Shown here: one piece after another, positions 8,568 to 17,523 of the stretch
How the letters are laid out: every line of letters starts with the position of its first letter
Position numbering within the stretch: position 1 is the stretch's first letter
Source of the DNA: Novosphingobium sp.
GTDB lineage: Bacteria; Pseudomonadota; Alphaproteobacteria; Sphingomonadales; Sphingomonadaceae
Direction: 5' to 3'
Length of the DNA: 41,108 nt
Assembly: GCA_019510335.1 (NCBI GenBank)
Contig: JAEKKO010000107.1
Coordinates: 1-41,108, forward strand
The notes under the pieces: model-generated
What the model saw: the letters and a program-made list of their open reading frames with translations, nothing else
The model's database searches: none
What the model was told of the DNA's origin: nothing
Program-made: the position numbers and the translations under genes

Positions 8568-9630
8568 GAGCGATCCCGTCTTTGACGCGCCGCTGCGGCA
8601 GGCAACCGCGATCCACGTGCCGCCTTCCGGGCGTGGCAAGGCCTTGCGCCGCGTGGCGCTGCTGGCTTGCATCCCGCTGCTGCTGATCGGCGGCGCCGTC
8701 TTCTATTATCTGCAGGGACTGCATACCGTCTCAACCGACAACGCGTACGTCCGCCAAGACAAGATCGCGGTCGCCCCACTGGTCAACGGGCGCATCGTTG
8801 GCGTCGCGGTCAAAGAGAACCAGACGGTTCGACCGGGCGACCTGCTCTTCCGCATCGATCCCGAGCCATACCGGATCGCAATAGCCCAGGCCGATGCGCA
8901 GATCGCTGCGGCCCAGGCGCATATCGTCGGGCTGCAGACCGATCTCTCGACGACGAACGTCGACATCGAAGGTGGCCGCCGCGACGTCGCGTTCTACGAA
9001 AAGGAATACCAGCGGCAGTCCGAGTTGATGGGGCGCGGCTTCAACACGCGTTCGCATCTTGATCAGGCGCAGCACGACCTCGACGATGCGCGCAACAAGC
9101 TCGCCAGTGCCGAAGCGACCGAATCCAAGGCGCGGGCGGCGCTTGCCACCGGATCGATCGCGCCGGGGGTCAATCCCGCGCTGCTCGAAGCCCAAGTGCA
9201 GAAGCGCAAGGCCGAGCTCGACTTGTCGCACACCGTGGTCCGCGCTCCGATCTCCGGCAAGGTCAGCCAGGCGAGCAAGCTGTTGCCGGGCCAGCTCGCC
9301 TTGACCGGCATGTCGACGCTGACGATCGTGCGCAGCGAGCAGAGCTGGGTCGAGGCCAACTTCAAGGAAACCGACCTCGCCGAGATGCATGTCGGACAGC
9401 CGGCGATCCTGACGTTCGACGCCTACCCGGAGCTCAAGCTGCACGGCCACGTCGCCAGCCTTGGGGCCGGGACCGGCTCGGAGTTTTCGATTCTGCCGGC
9501 GCAAAATGCCAACGGCAACTGGGTCAAGGTCACCCAGCGGGTGCCGGTGCGGATCGCGATCGACGACAGCTCGCCGCGGCCGCTCATCGCCGGCCTCTCG
9601 GCCAAAGTCACCATCGACACGCACCGCTAG
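8560..9630 (+). CDS. emrA: HlyD/EmrA family membrane-fusion (periplasmic adaptor) subunit
   Basis: This 356-residue adaptor joins an inner-membrane pump to an outer-membrane channel. It has a cytoplasmic N-terminus, one membrane segment at about residues 27-49 (VALLACIPLLLIGGAVFYYL), the first lipoyl half (VSTDNAYVRQDKIAVAPLV...IVGVAVKENQTVRPGDLLF, quoted in part), a coiled-coil hairpin (~90-210, rich in Ala/Gln/Lys/Glu), the second lipoyl half (LSHTVVRAPISGKVS) and a beta-barrel domain (VEANFKETDLAEMHVGQPA). The TDNAYV element is typical of EmrA relatives. It overlaps marR at the start and is followed 4 bp later by the DHA2 transporter. The symbol is a family-level assignment. Confidence 0.9.
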   Translation: MAESDPVFDAPLRQATAIHVPPSGRGKALRRVALLACIPLLLIGGAVFYYLQGLHTVSTDNAYVRQDKIAVAPLVNGRIVGVAVKENQTVRPGDLLFRIDPEPYRIAIAQADAQIAAAQAHIVGLQTDLSTTNVDIEGGRRDVAFYEKEYQRQSELMGRGFNTRSHLDQAQHDLDDARNKLASAEATESKARAALATGSIAPGVNPALLEAQVQKRKAELDLSHTVVRAPISGKVSQASKLLPGQLALTGMSTLTIVRSEQSWVEANFKETDLAEMHVGQPAILTFDAYPELKLHGHVASLGAGTGSEFSILPAQNANGNWVKVTQRVPVRIAIDDSSPRPLIAGLSAKVTIDTHR

Positions 9631-9634
9631 TCCG

Positions 9635-11209
9635 ATGGCCGCTGCCATTCCCGTCCCGCCCGAGGGCTTCGCGCCCCAGGACGACCGCGCGACCCTGCCG
9701 GTCAAGCACCGCATGACCCTGATGTGGGCGATCATGTTCGTGTCGATCTGCCAGTTCCTCGACCTCACCATCGCCAACGTCGCGCTGCCGCACATGCGCA
9801 CCAGCCTCGGCGCCTCGTTCGACACGATCAGCTGGGTCCTGACGAGCTTCATCATGGCCGGCGCGATCGTCACTCCGATCACCGGGTGGCTGTCCGACCG
9901 GATCGGCTCGCGCCGGCTGTTCCTGATTGCGACCGCGACCTTCCTCGGTTCCTCCGCCTTGTGCGGGGCCGCCCACTCGCTGACCGAGATGGTGGTCTTC
10001 CGGGCGCTCCAGGGGGCGGCTTCGGCGCTGATGGGGCCGCTCTCGCAAACCGTGATGTTCGACATCAACCCGCCGAGCAAGCAACCAGGGGCGATCACGT
10101 TGTGGGGCACGGTGTCGATGGTCGCGCCGATCAGCGGGCCGTTTCTCGGCGGCTTCCTGACAGAATACCTCAATTGGCGCTGGGTCTATTACGTCAACCT
10201 GCCGCTCGGCATCCCGGCGCTGATCATCATGTGGATGCTGCTGCCGTCGCGGCCATTGTCGTTGCGGCCGCTCGACCGCTTCGGCTTCGGCACGATCGCA
10301 CTGGGGCTTGGCTCCCTCCAGCTCCTACTGGATCGCGGTCAGTCGCAGGATTGGCTGAACAGCTGGGAGATCATCATCGAGCTGGTCGTCGCGATCTCGT
10401 GCTTATGGATGTTCGTGGTGCAGACCACTAGCTCGAAGAAGCCGCTGTTCAACCCGGCGCTTTACAAGAACACGAACTTCCTCATCGGCATGGTCTTCAT
10501 GATCATGATGGGGCTGACCAACATCGCACTCTCGGCGACGCTGCCGACGATGTACCAGACGGTCTATGGGTATTCGGTGATCACCACCGGCATGCTGATG
10601 GCCCCGCGCGGGATTGGCCTGACGGTGACGATGTGGATGACCAACTATCTGGCCAAGCGCGTCGATTTCCGCTGGCTCGTCGGCGTCGGCTTCTCGATCC
10701 TGGCCTATGCGATGTGGACGATGTCGCAGTGGGCGCTGGAAATGGGGCGCGACTACATCGTCTATTCCGGTCTCCTTCAGGGGGCGGGGCTGGGGATGAT
10801 ATTCACGCCGATCAATCTCGTCGCGTTCCGTTCGCTGTCGCCTGAGCTGCGTACCGATGGCGCTGCCGTGCTGTCGCTCGCCCGCAGCCTCGGCGGCTCG
10901 TTCGGGATCTCCTACATCGTGACGATGATCGCGCGGGTCGGCCAGACCAGCCACGCCGACATCGCCGCCAGCGTCACCGGCGGGACGACCCCAATCGTAG
11001 ATTTGTCGACGCTGGTCGGGCTGGGCGGCGACACCGGGGCCGCCGTTCTCGCGATGATCAATGGCGAGGTCGACCGCCAGGCGGCAATGATCGCCTATCT
11101 CGACAACTTCCATTTGTTCACGATCGTACTGCTCGCATTCATCCCGATGACGCTGCTGTTGCGCAAGGCGCCGCCCTCGGTGTTCACGGAAATGCCGGTC
11201 GAGCACTGA
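9635..11209 (+). CDS. emrB: DHA2 family MFS multidrug transporter (EmrB-like)
   Basis: This is a 524-residue drug:proton antiporter expected to have 14 membrane segments. The ORF track begins at 9461 inside emrA; the ATG at 9635, 4 bp after the emrA stop, begins a normal N-terminus (MAAAIPVPPEGF). Family signatures are DLTIANVALPHM in TM1, the loop motif GWLSDRIGSRRLF, and motif C-like GPFLGGFLTEYLNWRWVYYVNLPLG (quoted in part). With EmrA and an outer-membrane channel encoded elsewhere it would export hydrophobic compounds to the exterior. Its position inside a catabolic region suggests export of toxic substrate or intermediates, controlled by the MarR protein (inference). Confidence 0.92.
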   Translation: MAAAIPVPPEGFAPQDDRATLPVKHRMTLMWAIMFVSICQFLDLTIANVALPHMRTSLGASFDTISWVLTSFIMAGAIVTPITGWLSDRIGSRRLFLIATATFLGSSALCGAAHSLTEMVVFRALQGAASALMGPLSQTVMFDINPPSKQPGAITLWGTVSMVAPISGPFLGGFLTEYLNWRWVYYVNLPLGIPALIIMWMLLPSRPLSLRPLDRFGFGTIALGLGSLQLLLDRGQSQDWLNSWEIIIELVVAISCLWMFVVQTTSSKKPLFNPALYKNTNFLIGMVFMIMMGLTNIALSATLPTMYQTVYGYSVITTGMLMAPRGIGLTVTMWMTNYLAKRVDFRWLVGVGFSILAYAMWTMSQWALEMGRDYIVYSGLLQGAGLGMIFTPINLVAFRSLSPELRTDGAAVLSLARSLGGSFGISYIVTMIARVGQTSHADIAASVTGGTTPIVDLSTLVGLGGDTGAAVLAMINGEVDRQAAMIAYLDNFHLFTIVLLAFIPMTLLLRKAPPSVFTEMPVEH

Positions 11210-11269
11210 CGCGCCTTCAGCTACTCGGCGCGCTCGTAGAGGCGACATCCGGGTAAGCTCGGCGGAGTA

Positions 11270-11283
11270 ATCGCGCGCGCGAT
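11270..11283. promoter_or_regulatory. 14-bp alternating GC palindrome upstream of the SDR operon
   Basis: ATCGCGCGCGCGAT is a perfect palindrome in the 146-bp gap between emrB and the SDR gene, about 73 bp before the GTG start. It could be an operator for the TetR encoded at the end of this operon, but such a GC-alternating sequence can arise by chance in a high-GC genome. No clear -35/-10 pair was seen in this gap. Confidence 0.25.
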
Positions 11284-11355
11284 GCGGTGCCCCCTTGTCC
11301 CTTGGCAGCGTTGCTGTGAACCCCGGCGCCTGCAAACGGGACGTCGGGAGAAAGC

Positions 11356-12093
11356 GTGGCCAAGACGATCGTCATTACCGGCGCCGGCGATGGACTGGGG
11401 CGGGCGCTCGCCCGTCGCTTCGCCCGCGATGGCGAAACCGTCATTCTGCTCGGCCGGACATTGGCTAAAGTTGAGGCGGTGGCGGAGGAGTTGGGCACGC
11501 CCGCGCTCGCGATCCAATGTGACGTGACGTCGCCGGAGTCGGTGCGCGCCGCGTTCGACCGGATCGCCGAACATCATCCGCGGATCGACGTGCTCATCAA
11601 CAACGCGGGCATGTTCGAGCCGTTCGCGCTCCATGAAGCCTCGGATGACAAGATCCTCGGGCTGGTGCTGACCAACCTTGCCGGCCCGATCTTTTGCGCC
11701 CGCGAAGCGCTGCGGTTGCTTGGTCGCGGTGGCCACCTCGTCAACGTCACCAGCGAGTCGGTGCGGGTGAAGTTCCCGATGCTGTGGATGTACGAGGGTA
11801 CCAAGGTTGCGCTCGAGCACATTTCGGAAGCGGTCGGCCGCGAGCTGGAAGGCGAGGGCATTCGGGTCAGCGTGGTTCGCGCCGGGCCGATGATGGACGA
11901 GACCAAGACCGCCTCGACGTGGCCGGTCGACGTGGCCATGCGGTTCCACCAAGCCTCGGCCGCGGTGGGGCTCGACCTCCGTACGCGGCCCGTATCCCAC
12001 TACGATTCCGTCACCGACGCCTTTCGCGCGGTGATCGACATGCCGCCCGACGTCAATTTGCCGCTCGTCGCGATCGGTGCCTGGAAGGCCTGA
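11356..12093 (+). CDS. Short-chain dehydrogenase/reductase
   Basis: This is a 245-residue classical SDR. The cofactor motif is TGAGDGLG (residues ~8-15), the structural motif is NNAG, the catalytic Ser lies in VNVTSES and the catalytic Tyr-Lys pair in MYEGTK. The start is GTG 11356, following GGGAGAAAG. It would interconvert an alcohol and a ketone or aldehyde with NAD(P)(H). It is 31 bp upstream of an aldehyde dehydrogenase gene, so an alcohol-to-aldehyde-to-acid sequence is plausible. The C-terminal region lacks the usual DGG motif (it ends VNLPLVAIGAWKA), so the substrate pocket differs from FabG-like enzymes. The substrate is unknown. Confidence 0.88.
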   Translation: MAKTIVITGAGDGLGRALARRFARDGETVILLGRTLAKVEAVAEELGTPALAIQCDVTSPESVRAAFDRIAEHHPRIDVLINNAGMFEPFALHEASDDKILGLVLTNLAGPIFCAREALRLLGRGGHLVNVTSESVRVKFPMLWMYEGTKVALEHISEAVGRELEGEGIRVSVVRAGPMMDETKTASTWPVDVAMRFHQASAAVGLDLRTRPVSHYDSVTDAFRAVIDMPPDVNLPLVAIGAWKA

Positions 12094-12124
12094 CCCGCTT
12101 CCGCTCAATAGGAAAGTTAAGAAC

Positions 12125-13591
12125 ATGCCTAATCTTCCCGATGCCAAGCTGTTCATCGACGGCGAGCTGCGCGATGCCGCCAGCGGCAAAACTTACGACA
12201 TCATCGGGCCGTGGACCGGTCAGCCGGTCGGCAAGGCCGCCGATGCGGGCGCGGTGGACGTCGAGGCCGCGATCGTCGCCGCGCGCCGCGCCTTCGACGA
12301 GACCGACTGGTCGACCGCCCACGACAAGCGCCTTGAGCTGGTCAAGAAGTATCGCGAGCTGTTCGAGCGCCACAAGGACCGGCTCGTCCAGCTCGCCGTG
12401 CAGGAAGCTGGCGCCGCGCAAGGCGCCGTCCAGCGCGCGCATGTGCACATGGCGCTCGATGGGTGGGACGACTACATTCGCGTCTTCCCGCAAGTGAAGT
12501 GGGAGCATGAGTATCCTAAGCGCGAGGCGTTCGGCTCGATGCACAGGCGGTTCGCCGTCTATGAGCCGGTCGGGGTGGTCGGGGCGATCACGCCATGGAA
12601 CGTGCCGCTGTACGTCAACATCGGCAAAGTCGTCGCGGCGCTGCTCGCCGGCTGTACGGTCATTCTCAAGCCGGCGCCGAACACGCCGGGGATGGGCGCG
12701 ATCTTCGGTGAGCTGGCGAACGAAGCAGGCTTCCCCAAGGGCGTGATAAACGTCGTGTTCGGCCAGGATCCGGTGCTCGCCGGCGAGATGCTGGTGACCG
12801 ATCCCCGCGTCGACCTGATCTCGTTCACCGGCTCGACCGGCGTCGGCAAGCGGATCATGGAGCAGGGCGCCAAGACCCTAAAGCGCGTGTTCCTCGAGCT
12901 CGGCGGCAAGTCGGCCAAGATCGTGCTCGAGGACGCTCCGAACTTCGCCCAGGAAGTCGCGCAGACGATGCTGGTGTTCCACGCCGGGCAGGGCTGCGCC
13001 GTGCAGTCGCGGCTGCTCGTCCCGCGCAGCCGGTATGAGGAAGCCAAGCAGATCCTCAAGCACGCTTACCAGTCTTACGGCGACAGCTGGGGCGACCAGA
13101 ATGATCCGCAGCACATCATGGGTCCCGTCATCTCGCAGCGCCAGATGGAGCGGGTGATGAGCTACATCGAGCTCGGCAGCCAGGAAGGAGCGACCCTGCT
13201 CCACGGCGGCCAGGCGCGCCCCGACAAAGGCGGCGGCTACTTCATCGAGCCGACGGTTTTCGTCGACGTCACCAATGACATGCGGATTGCGCAGGAGGAG
13301 ATCTTCGGTCCGGTGCTGGTCGTGATCCCGTTCGAGGACGACGAAGACGCAATCCGCATCGCCAATGAGAGCGCCTATGGCCTCTCGGGCGGGGTCAGCT
13401 CCGGCGATCAGGAACGGGCGATGCGTGTGGCGCGACGCATCCGCACCGGGTCGGTGAGCGTCAATGGCGGCATGTGCATTGCCGGCGACATTCCCTTCGG
13501 CGGCTACAAGGCGAGCGGCATCGGCCGTGAGTGGGGCTTGGAAGGGATCGAGGAGTTTCTGGAGACCAAGATCATCGCCGTCGCGGCGTAG
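12125..13591 (+). CDS. NAD(P)-dependent aldehyde dehydrogenase
   Basis: This is a 488-residue ALDH superfamily enzyme, normal in length. It has the core PWNVPLYVNIGKVVAAL segment, the cofactor loop FTGSTGVGKRI, the general-base Glu in LELGGKSAKIV, and the nucleophilic Cys in HAGQGCAVQSR. The C-terminal EEIFGPVLVVIPF and PFGGYKASGIGREWG elements are typical. The ATG at 12125 follows AGGAAA; the ORF-track start at 12077 lies within the SDR gene. It would oxidise an aldehyde to a carboxylate that the upstream acyl-CoA synthetase could activate (inference). It sits in an operon with the SDR and a TetR regulator. Confidence 0.93.
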   Translation: MPNLPDAKLFIDGELRDAASGKTYDIIGPWTGQPVGKAADAGAVDVEAAIVAARRAFDETDWSTAHDKRLELVKKYRELFERHKDRLVQLAVQEAGAAQGAVQRAHVHMALDGWDDYIRVFPQVKWEHEYPKREAFGSMHRRFAVYEPVGVVGAITPWNVPLYVNIGKVVAALLAGCTVILKPAPNTPGMGAIFGELANEAGFPKGVINVVFGQDPVLAGEMLVTDPRVDLISFTGSTGVGKRIMEQGAKTLKRVFLELGGKSAKIVLEDAPNFAQEVAQTMLVFHAGQGCAVQSRLLVPRSRYEEAKQILKHAYQSYGDSWGDQNDPQHIMGPVISQRQMERVMSYIELGSQEGATLLHGGQARPDKGGGYFIEPTVFVDVTNDMRIAQEEIFGPVLVVIPFEDDEDAIRIANESAYGLSGGVSSGDQERAMRVARRIRTGSVSVNGGMCIAGDIPFGGYKASGIGREWGLEGIEEFLETKIIAVAA

Positions 13592-13607
13592 CGGTCTGGA
13601 GGAGCAC

Positions 13608-14345
13608 GTGGCTGAGCCCAAACCGGGCACGGGGGCGCGGCGCGAGGACAACGCGCCCGCTTCCCGTGGGCGCGCCAGCCAGGATGCGCTCAGCCATAAC
13701 CTCAGTGGCCAGCGTCTCGGCCGCAAGGGCCGGGACACTCGCGAGCGCATTCTCAGCGCTGCGGTCGAGCTGCTTTACAAATCGCCGACCGATACGCCGA
13801 TCTCGATGAGTGCGGTCGCCCGCTTCGCCTCGCTCGGGATGACCTCGCTCTACAACTACTTTGCAGACCTCACCGAGCTGCTGCTGGCGGTGCTCGAGCC
13901 GGTCATGGCTACGGCCGAGCAAGCTTACCTCGCGCCGTTGCGCACGCGCTGGAGCGATGACGAGCTTGGGGAGCGGTGCACCGCCTTCGTCGCGGCGTAC
14001 TTTGCATTCTGGCACCGCCACGCCCGCCTGCTGCACTTGCGCAACCAGATTTCCGACCGGGGCGATCATCGGATGACCATGGACCGCATCCGCGCCACCC
14101 AGGCGATCATCCGCCTCGTTGTCGTGCAGATGGACGGTGATCCGGGCACGCCGCGTTCCTGTGAATTCGCCATGGCAACGATGCTGATGATCGCGATCGA
14201 ACGCTCCGTGACGCTCTCGACGACCTTCGAGCTGCCCGCCCTGGTTGCGCAAAACATCCAGCACGACGACGAGCACTTCCTGCGCCCCGGTGCGCGCCTG
14301 CTCGAGCTGGCGATCCGCGATATGCGGAGGGGGAAGGGCGCGTAG
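13608..14345 (+). CDS. TetR/AcrR family transcriptional regulator
   Basis: This is a 245-residue TetR regulator starting at GTG 13608, with a strong SD (CTGGAGGAG) 5 nt upstream; the tracked ORF runs into the ALDH gene. A charged N-terminal extension of about 45 residues precedes the HTH: DTRERILSAAVELLYKSP, then ISMSAVARFASLGMTSLYNYF. The C-terminal ligand domain has no recognised signature. It is the last gene of the SDR-ALDH operon and convergent with the enoyl-CoA hydratase gene, 32 bp away. It probably regulates its own operon or the adjacent acyl-CoA dehydrogenase operon (inference). Confidence 0.88.
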   Translation: MAEPKPGTGARREDNAPASRGRASQDALSHNLSGQRLGRKGRDTRERILSAAVELLYKSPTDTPISMSAVARFASLGMTSLYNYFADLTELLLAVLEPVMATAEQAYLAPLRTRWSDDELGERCTAFVAAYFAFWHRHARLLHLRNQISDRGDHRMTMDRIRATQAIIRLVVVQMDGDPGTPRSCEFAMATMLMIAIERSVTLSTTFELPALVAQNIQHDDEHFLRPGARLLELAIRDMRRGKGA

Positions 14346-14377
14346 TTCGCGCTATTGGGCGAGAGGAGTCCGCCCGC

Positions 14378-15196
14378 TCACCCCTTGCCCTTGCCGCCGA
14401 CGCCTTTGAGGTACTTTTCCATTCCGGTGAGATAGTCGGGGTTCAGCATCAGCGCGCTGTTGGCCATGCGCTCGACGTGGCGGCCCATCTCCGGGCCGAC
14501 TTCGGCGGCGAGCTCGATCGCGATCTTGGCCGCGCCCATCTGCTCGCCGTTCTGCTTGGCCAGGTGGCGGCAGAAGGCCATGACCTCGTCCGCGAAGCTC
14601 TCGTTCGGGAACACCTGGTGGACGAGCCCCATCGTGTACGCCATTTCCGCCGGGGCAGGCTTGTTCGCCATGATCAGCCAGCGCGCCCAGTGGGGCCCGC
14701 ACATCCGTGACAGGCGGCTGACGCCGTTGGAGGCCGGCAGCACTCCGAACAGCCCTTCGGGAAAGGCATAGCCGGCGCTTGTCGCCGCGAGACGGAAGTC
14801 GCACGACAGGCTCAGCTCGAGCCCGCCGCCGACGCACATCGCGTGATGAGCGACCACGAACGGTTTTTCGATGTGCTCCATCTCGTCCCACAACTGCTGC
14901 ATGTTGTTGAGATTGAGGCGGTGGTTCTCGCGGATGCCGCGGGCGGTGTTCCCGGTCGGCGAGATCTGCTTCTGGTTGCCGGACTTGAGGTCGGCCCCGG
15001 CGCAGAAATAGCGCCCGGTGGCGCGGATCAGCATGACCTTGAGATCGTCGGTGTCCCGGAAGTGGATCACCGCGTCGCTCAGCAGGTCCATCATTTCGCG
15101 GGTGATGGCGTTGAGCTTGTCCGGGCGGTTGAGCGTGCAGACGATGATCCCCTCTTCGGGGGTGTCGACCAGCAGGTGGGGGGCTTCGTCAGGCAT
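14378..15196 (-). CDS. Enoyl-CoA hydratase/isomerase (crotonase family)
   Basis: This is a 272-residue crotonase-fold protein. The track starts at a TTG (15211) that overlaps the upstream gene's stop; ATG 15196 with GAGGAA upstream is preferred. The two oxyanion-hole regions are visible (LNRPDKLNAIT and FCAGADLKSG), and both typical acidic positions are kept: Glu in GGGLELSLSCD and Glu in FPEGLFGVLP. That makes hydratase or hydratase-like activity plausible. The pattern is closest to generic EchA proteins, whose substrates are not predictable. It is 11 bp downstream of the acyl-CoA dehydrogenase gene on the same strand, giving consecutive beta-oxidation steps of dehydrogenation then hydration. 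The C-terminus ends in a Gly/Lys-rich tail (GVGGKGKG). Confidence 0.9.
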   Translation of the reverse strand: MPDEAPHLLVDTPEEGIIVCTLNRPDKLNAITREMMDLLSDAVIHFRDTDDLKVMLIRATGRYFCAGADLKSGNQKQISPTGNTARGIRENHRLNLNNMQQLWDEMEHIEKPFVVAHHAMCVGGGLELSLSCDFRLAATSAGYAFPEGLFGVLPASNGVSRLSRMCGPHWARWLIMANKPAPAEMAYTMGLVHQVFPNESFADEVMAFCRHLAKQNGEQMGAAKIAIELAAEVGPEMGRHVERMANSALMLNPDYLTGMEKYLKGVGGKGKG

Positions 15197-15207
15197 TTCC
15201 GGGTTCC

Positions 15208-17418
15208 TCAAGCGCGCGTGCGGGGCAAGCCGAGGCCTTTCTCGGCGATCATCGAGCGGTGGACCTCACTGGTTCCGCCGTAAATCGTCGTTCCCTGGGC
15301 GTGGCGGTAGCACTGGTTGACCAATGCCGCGGCGCCTTCGCGCTTGGACAGCGACAGCGGCGCGGTGAGGTCGAGCAGGTCACGGGAATCGCTGAGGAAT
15401 TTCTCGGACGAGTACATCTTGCTCATCGGCCCGTAGGCGAAGTTCGGCTTCTTCTCGACGCTCGCCCACTGGGAGCGGTAAGTCAGCATTTCGGAGATCC
15501 ACAAGTGCGCGGTTGAGCGGGCGAGACGCACTTGCGCTTGCAGGTCCTCGATCAGCGGGCGGCCCTGCCACTGGATCTCGCGGGACAGTTCCTCGGCCGC
15601 TTCGATCATCTTGCGCATGACTTTCCCGAAGCCGCCGCCGTGCTCGAGCTCAAGGCTCGCGCTCATCGTGCGGACGCCCTCGTCGACGCCGCCAAGGCGC
15701 CAGCTGTCGGGGATGCGGACACCGTCGTAAAAGGTGATGTTGGTCCGCTCGTCCTGGAAGGTGTAGACCGGCTGGATCGTCACCCCTTCTGCCTTGAGCG
15801 GGACGATGAACATGGTCAGGCCCTTGTGCTTCGGCACCTCGGTGTTGGTGCGTGTCAGCATCAGGACGTAATCGGCGAGGTTGGCGCCGCTGGTGAACAT
15901 CTTGGTGCCGTCGATCCGCCAGCCGTTGCCATCCGGCGTGGCGCGGCACTGAGCCGCGAACACGTCCGAGCCCGAGCCCGGCTCCGAATAGCCGAGGCTG
16001 CACAGCGCATCCCCGTTGAGCACCCGCGGCAGGACCTCGCGCTTCAGCTCGTCGCTGCCGAAGCGGTGCATGATCATCGCGACCATCGCCGCGACGTTCG
16101 CGGCCGGGGTGTTGTAGCCGTTGTGCTCGAACGCCCCCATCGCCGCGATCTTGGCATAGGGCGTGATGTTGCGCCCGGACAGCTCCTGCGGCAGGCCGAG
16201 GAACAGCAACTTGGCTTCGGCCAGCGCCTTGTGAACCTCGGGCACATAGCCTTCCCACGAATAGTGGAACTTGGCGCGCATCTCGTCGGTGACTTTGGTC
16301 CGGAAGAACTCGTTGATCTCCTCGACCATCGCCCGCGCCTCGTCGCCAAGGTCGAAGTCGATCGGCACCTCGCCCGCGTCCGGCAACTGCGCCGCCTCGC
16401 CAGAGTAGATTCGGCGGGCCGCTTCCTCGAGGCAGCGTTGCGGGTCTCCGAACACCAGCGGCCACGCTTTGGCGCGCAAGGTGAAGAGGTGAATGTCGTA
16501 CTCGGTTGTCAGGCCGTAGCCGCCAAAAGTGTGAAGCGCCTGGGCGACGCTGCGGCCGGCGGCCTGGCTGGAATACCAGAACGCGAGGCTGATCGCGGCG
16601 CCGGCCTCGTCCGAGCGGTCGGCGATGTCGCGGATCGCCTTCCACACCAGGAACTTGCCGCCATCGACTTCGCAGATGAGGTCGGCAAGCGGGTGCGAGA
16701 TGCCCTGGAAAGTGCCGATCAGCTGGCCGAATTGCTTGCGCTCGTTGGCATAAGCCGAGGCGAGCCGCAGGGATTCGCGGCCGATGCCGGAGAGGCCCGC
16801 GGCGATCAGCAGTTTCCATTCCTCGATCGCGGCGTCGAACGCGGCAACCGCAGCGCTGCCGCTAGCGAGGGTCGTCGACTTCAGCGCCCCGAGGTCGATC
16901 TCCGCGAGCGGGGTCGAGGAGAGGTTGTCCTCGGCTTTGCGCGCGCTCGCCGTCACCTCGACCAGCACGACCGCGTCGCCACGGCGAGCGACGACCGTTT
17001 CAGCAACCGCGCCTCCGCCGATCCATTGCTTGGGCTGCTCTCTCAAATCGTGCAACGCGATACTCGCTACCGCCTCGCCTGCGACAACTCGGCCAAGCAG
17101 GTCGCCATGGCTCTCGCCGCCGAGCTGACCGAGCAGCCGCGCCGCAACCAGCACTTCGGCGAGCGGGCCGGAGACGAGCGTGCGCCCAGCCTCCTCCATC
17201 AGCAGCGTCGCGTCGAACAGCCCCAGGCCCATCCCGCCGGCGGCTTCAGGGACGCGCATTCCGAACGCGCCCAGCTCGGCCAGCCCGCGCCACATCTCGG
17301 CGTCGAACCCGCCGGTCTCGTTCGCGGCGCGGACGCGGACCATCGAGCTGGTGTCGTCGAGGAACCGCGCGAAGCTGTCGCGCATCATCTGCTGTTCGTC
17401 GGTGAGGTCGAAATTCAT
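15208..17418 (-). CDS. Double-length acyl-CoA dehydrogenase (two fused ACAD domains)
   Basis: This is a 736-residue protein, about twice a normal acyl-CoA dehydrogenase (~380-400 aa). The first ACAD-like half (residues 1 to ~345) runs from MNFDLTDEQQMMRDSFARFL to HTFGGYGLTTEYDIHLF. The second half (~350-736) has the FAD/substrate signature YSEPGSGSDVFAAQ and GTKMFTSGANLADY, and ends IYGGTSEVHRSMIAEK. In the second half the MCAD-type catalytic position reads YGGT (no Glu), while a Glu near residue 592 (LELEHGGG) lies where isovaleryl-type enzymes keep the base (inference from pattern). Fused two-domain ACADs of the FadE34 type act in actinobacterial sterol side-chain catabolism. ATG 17418 is chosen because it begins the canonical N-terminus; the track start at 17526 is an upstream extension. 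It is cotranscribed with the hydratase. Confidence 0.87.
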   Translation of the reverse strand: MNFDLTDEQQMMRDSFARFLDDTSSMVRVRAANETGGFDAEMWRGLAELGAFGMRVPEAAGGMGLGLFDATLLMEEAGRTLVSGPLAEVLVAARLLGQLGGESHGDLLGRVVAGEAVASIALHDLREQPKQWIGGGAVAETVVARRGDAVVLVEVTASARKAEDNLSSTPLAEIDLGALKSTTLASGSAAVAAFDAAIEEWKLLIAAGLSGIGRESLRLASAYANERKQFGQLIGTFQGISHPLADLICEVDGGKFLVWKAIRDIADRSDEAGAAISLAFWYSSQAAGRSVAQALHTFGGYGLTTEYDIHLFTLRAKAWPLVFGDPQRCLEEAARRIYSGEAAQLPDAGEVPIDFDLGDEARAMVEEINEFFRTKVTDEMRAKFHYSWEGYVPEVHKALAEAKLLFLGLPQELSGRNITPYAKIAAMGAFEHNGYNTPAANVAAMVAMIMHRFGSDELKREVLPRVLNGDALCSLGYSEPGSGSDVFAAQCRATPDGNGWRIDGTKMFTSGANLADYVLMLTRTNTEVPKHKGLTMFIVPLKAEGVTIQPVYTFQDERTNITFYDGVRIPDSWRLGGVDEGVRTMSASLELEHGGGFGKVMRKMIEAAEELSREIQWQGRPLIEDLQAQVRLARSTAHLWISEMLTYRSQWASVEKKPNFAYGPMSKMYSSEKFLSDSRDLLDLTAPLSLSKREGAAALVNQCYRHAQGTTIYGGTSEVHRSMIAEKGLGLPRTRA

Positions 17419-17523
17419 GGCCCGGCAGGTCCCCGCTTGGCAAAAAAGCGGAAACCTCGGCGGGCCCGCTGCGCGGCCTGCCTGATCACGAAACCTCGAG
17501 CGGTCGCAATTGCTTTCGAGAAC

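Noticed and set aside
14358-14376. Hairpin GGGCG-N9-CGCCC between convergent tetR and enoyl-CoA hydratase
   Set aside because: Only 5 bp and no T run; too weak to call a terminator.
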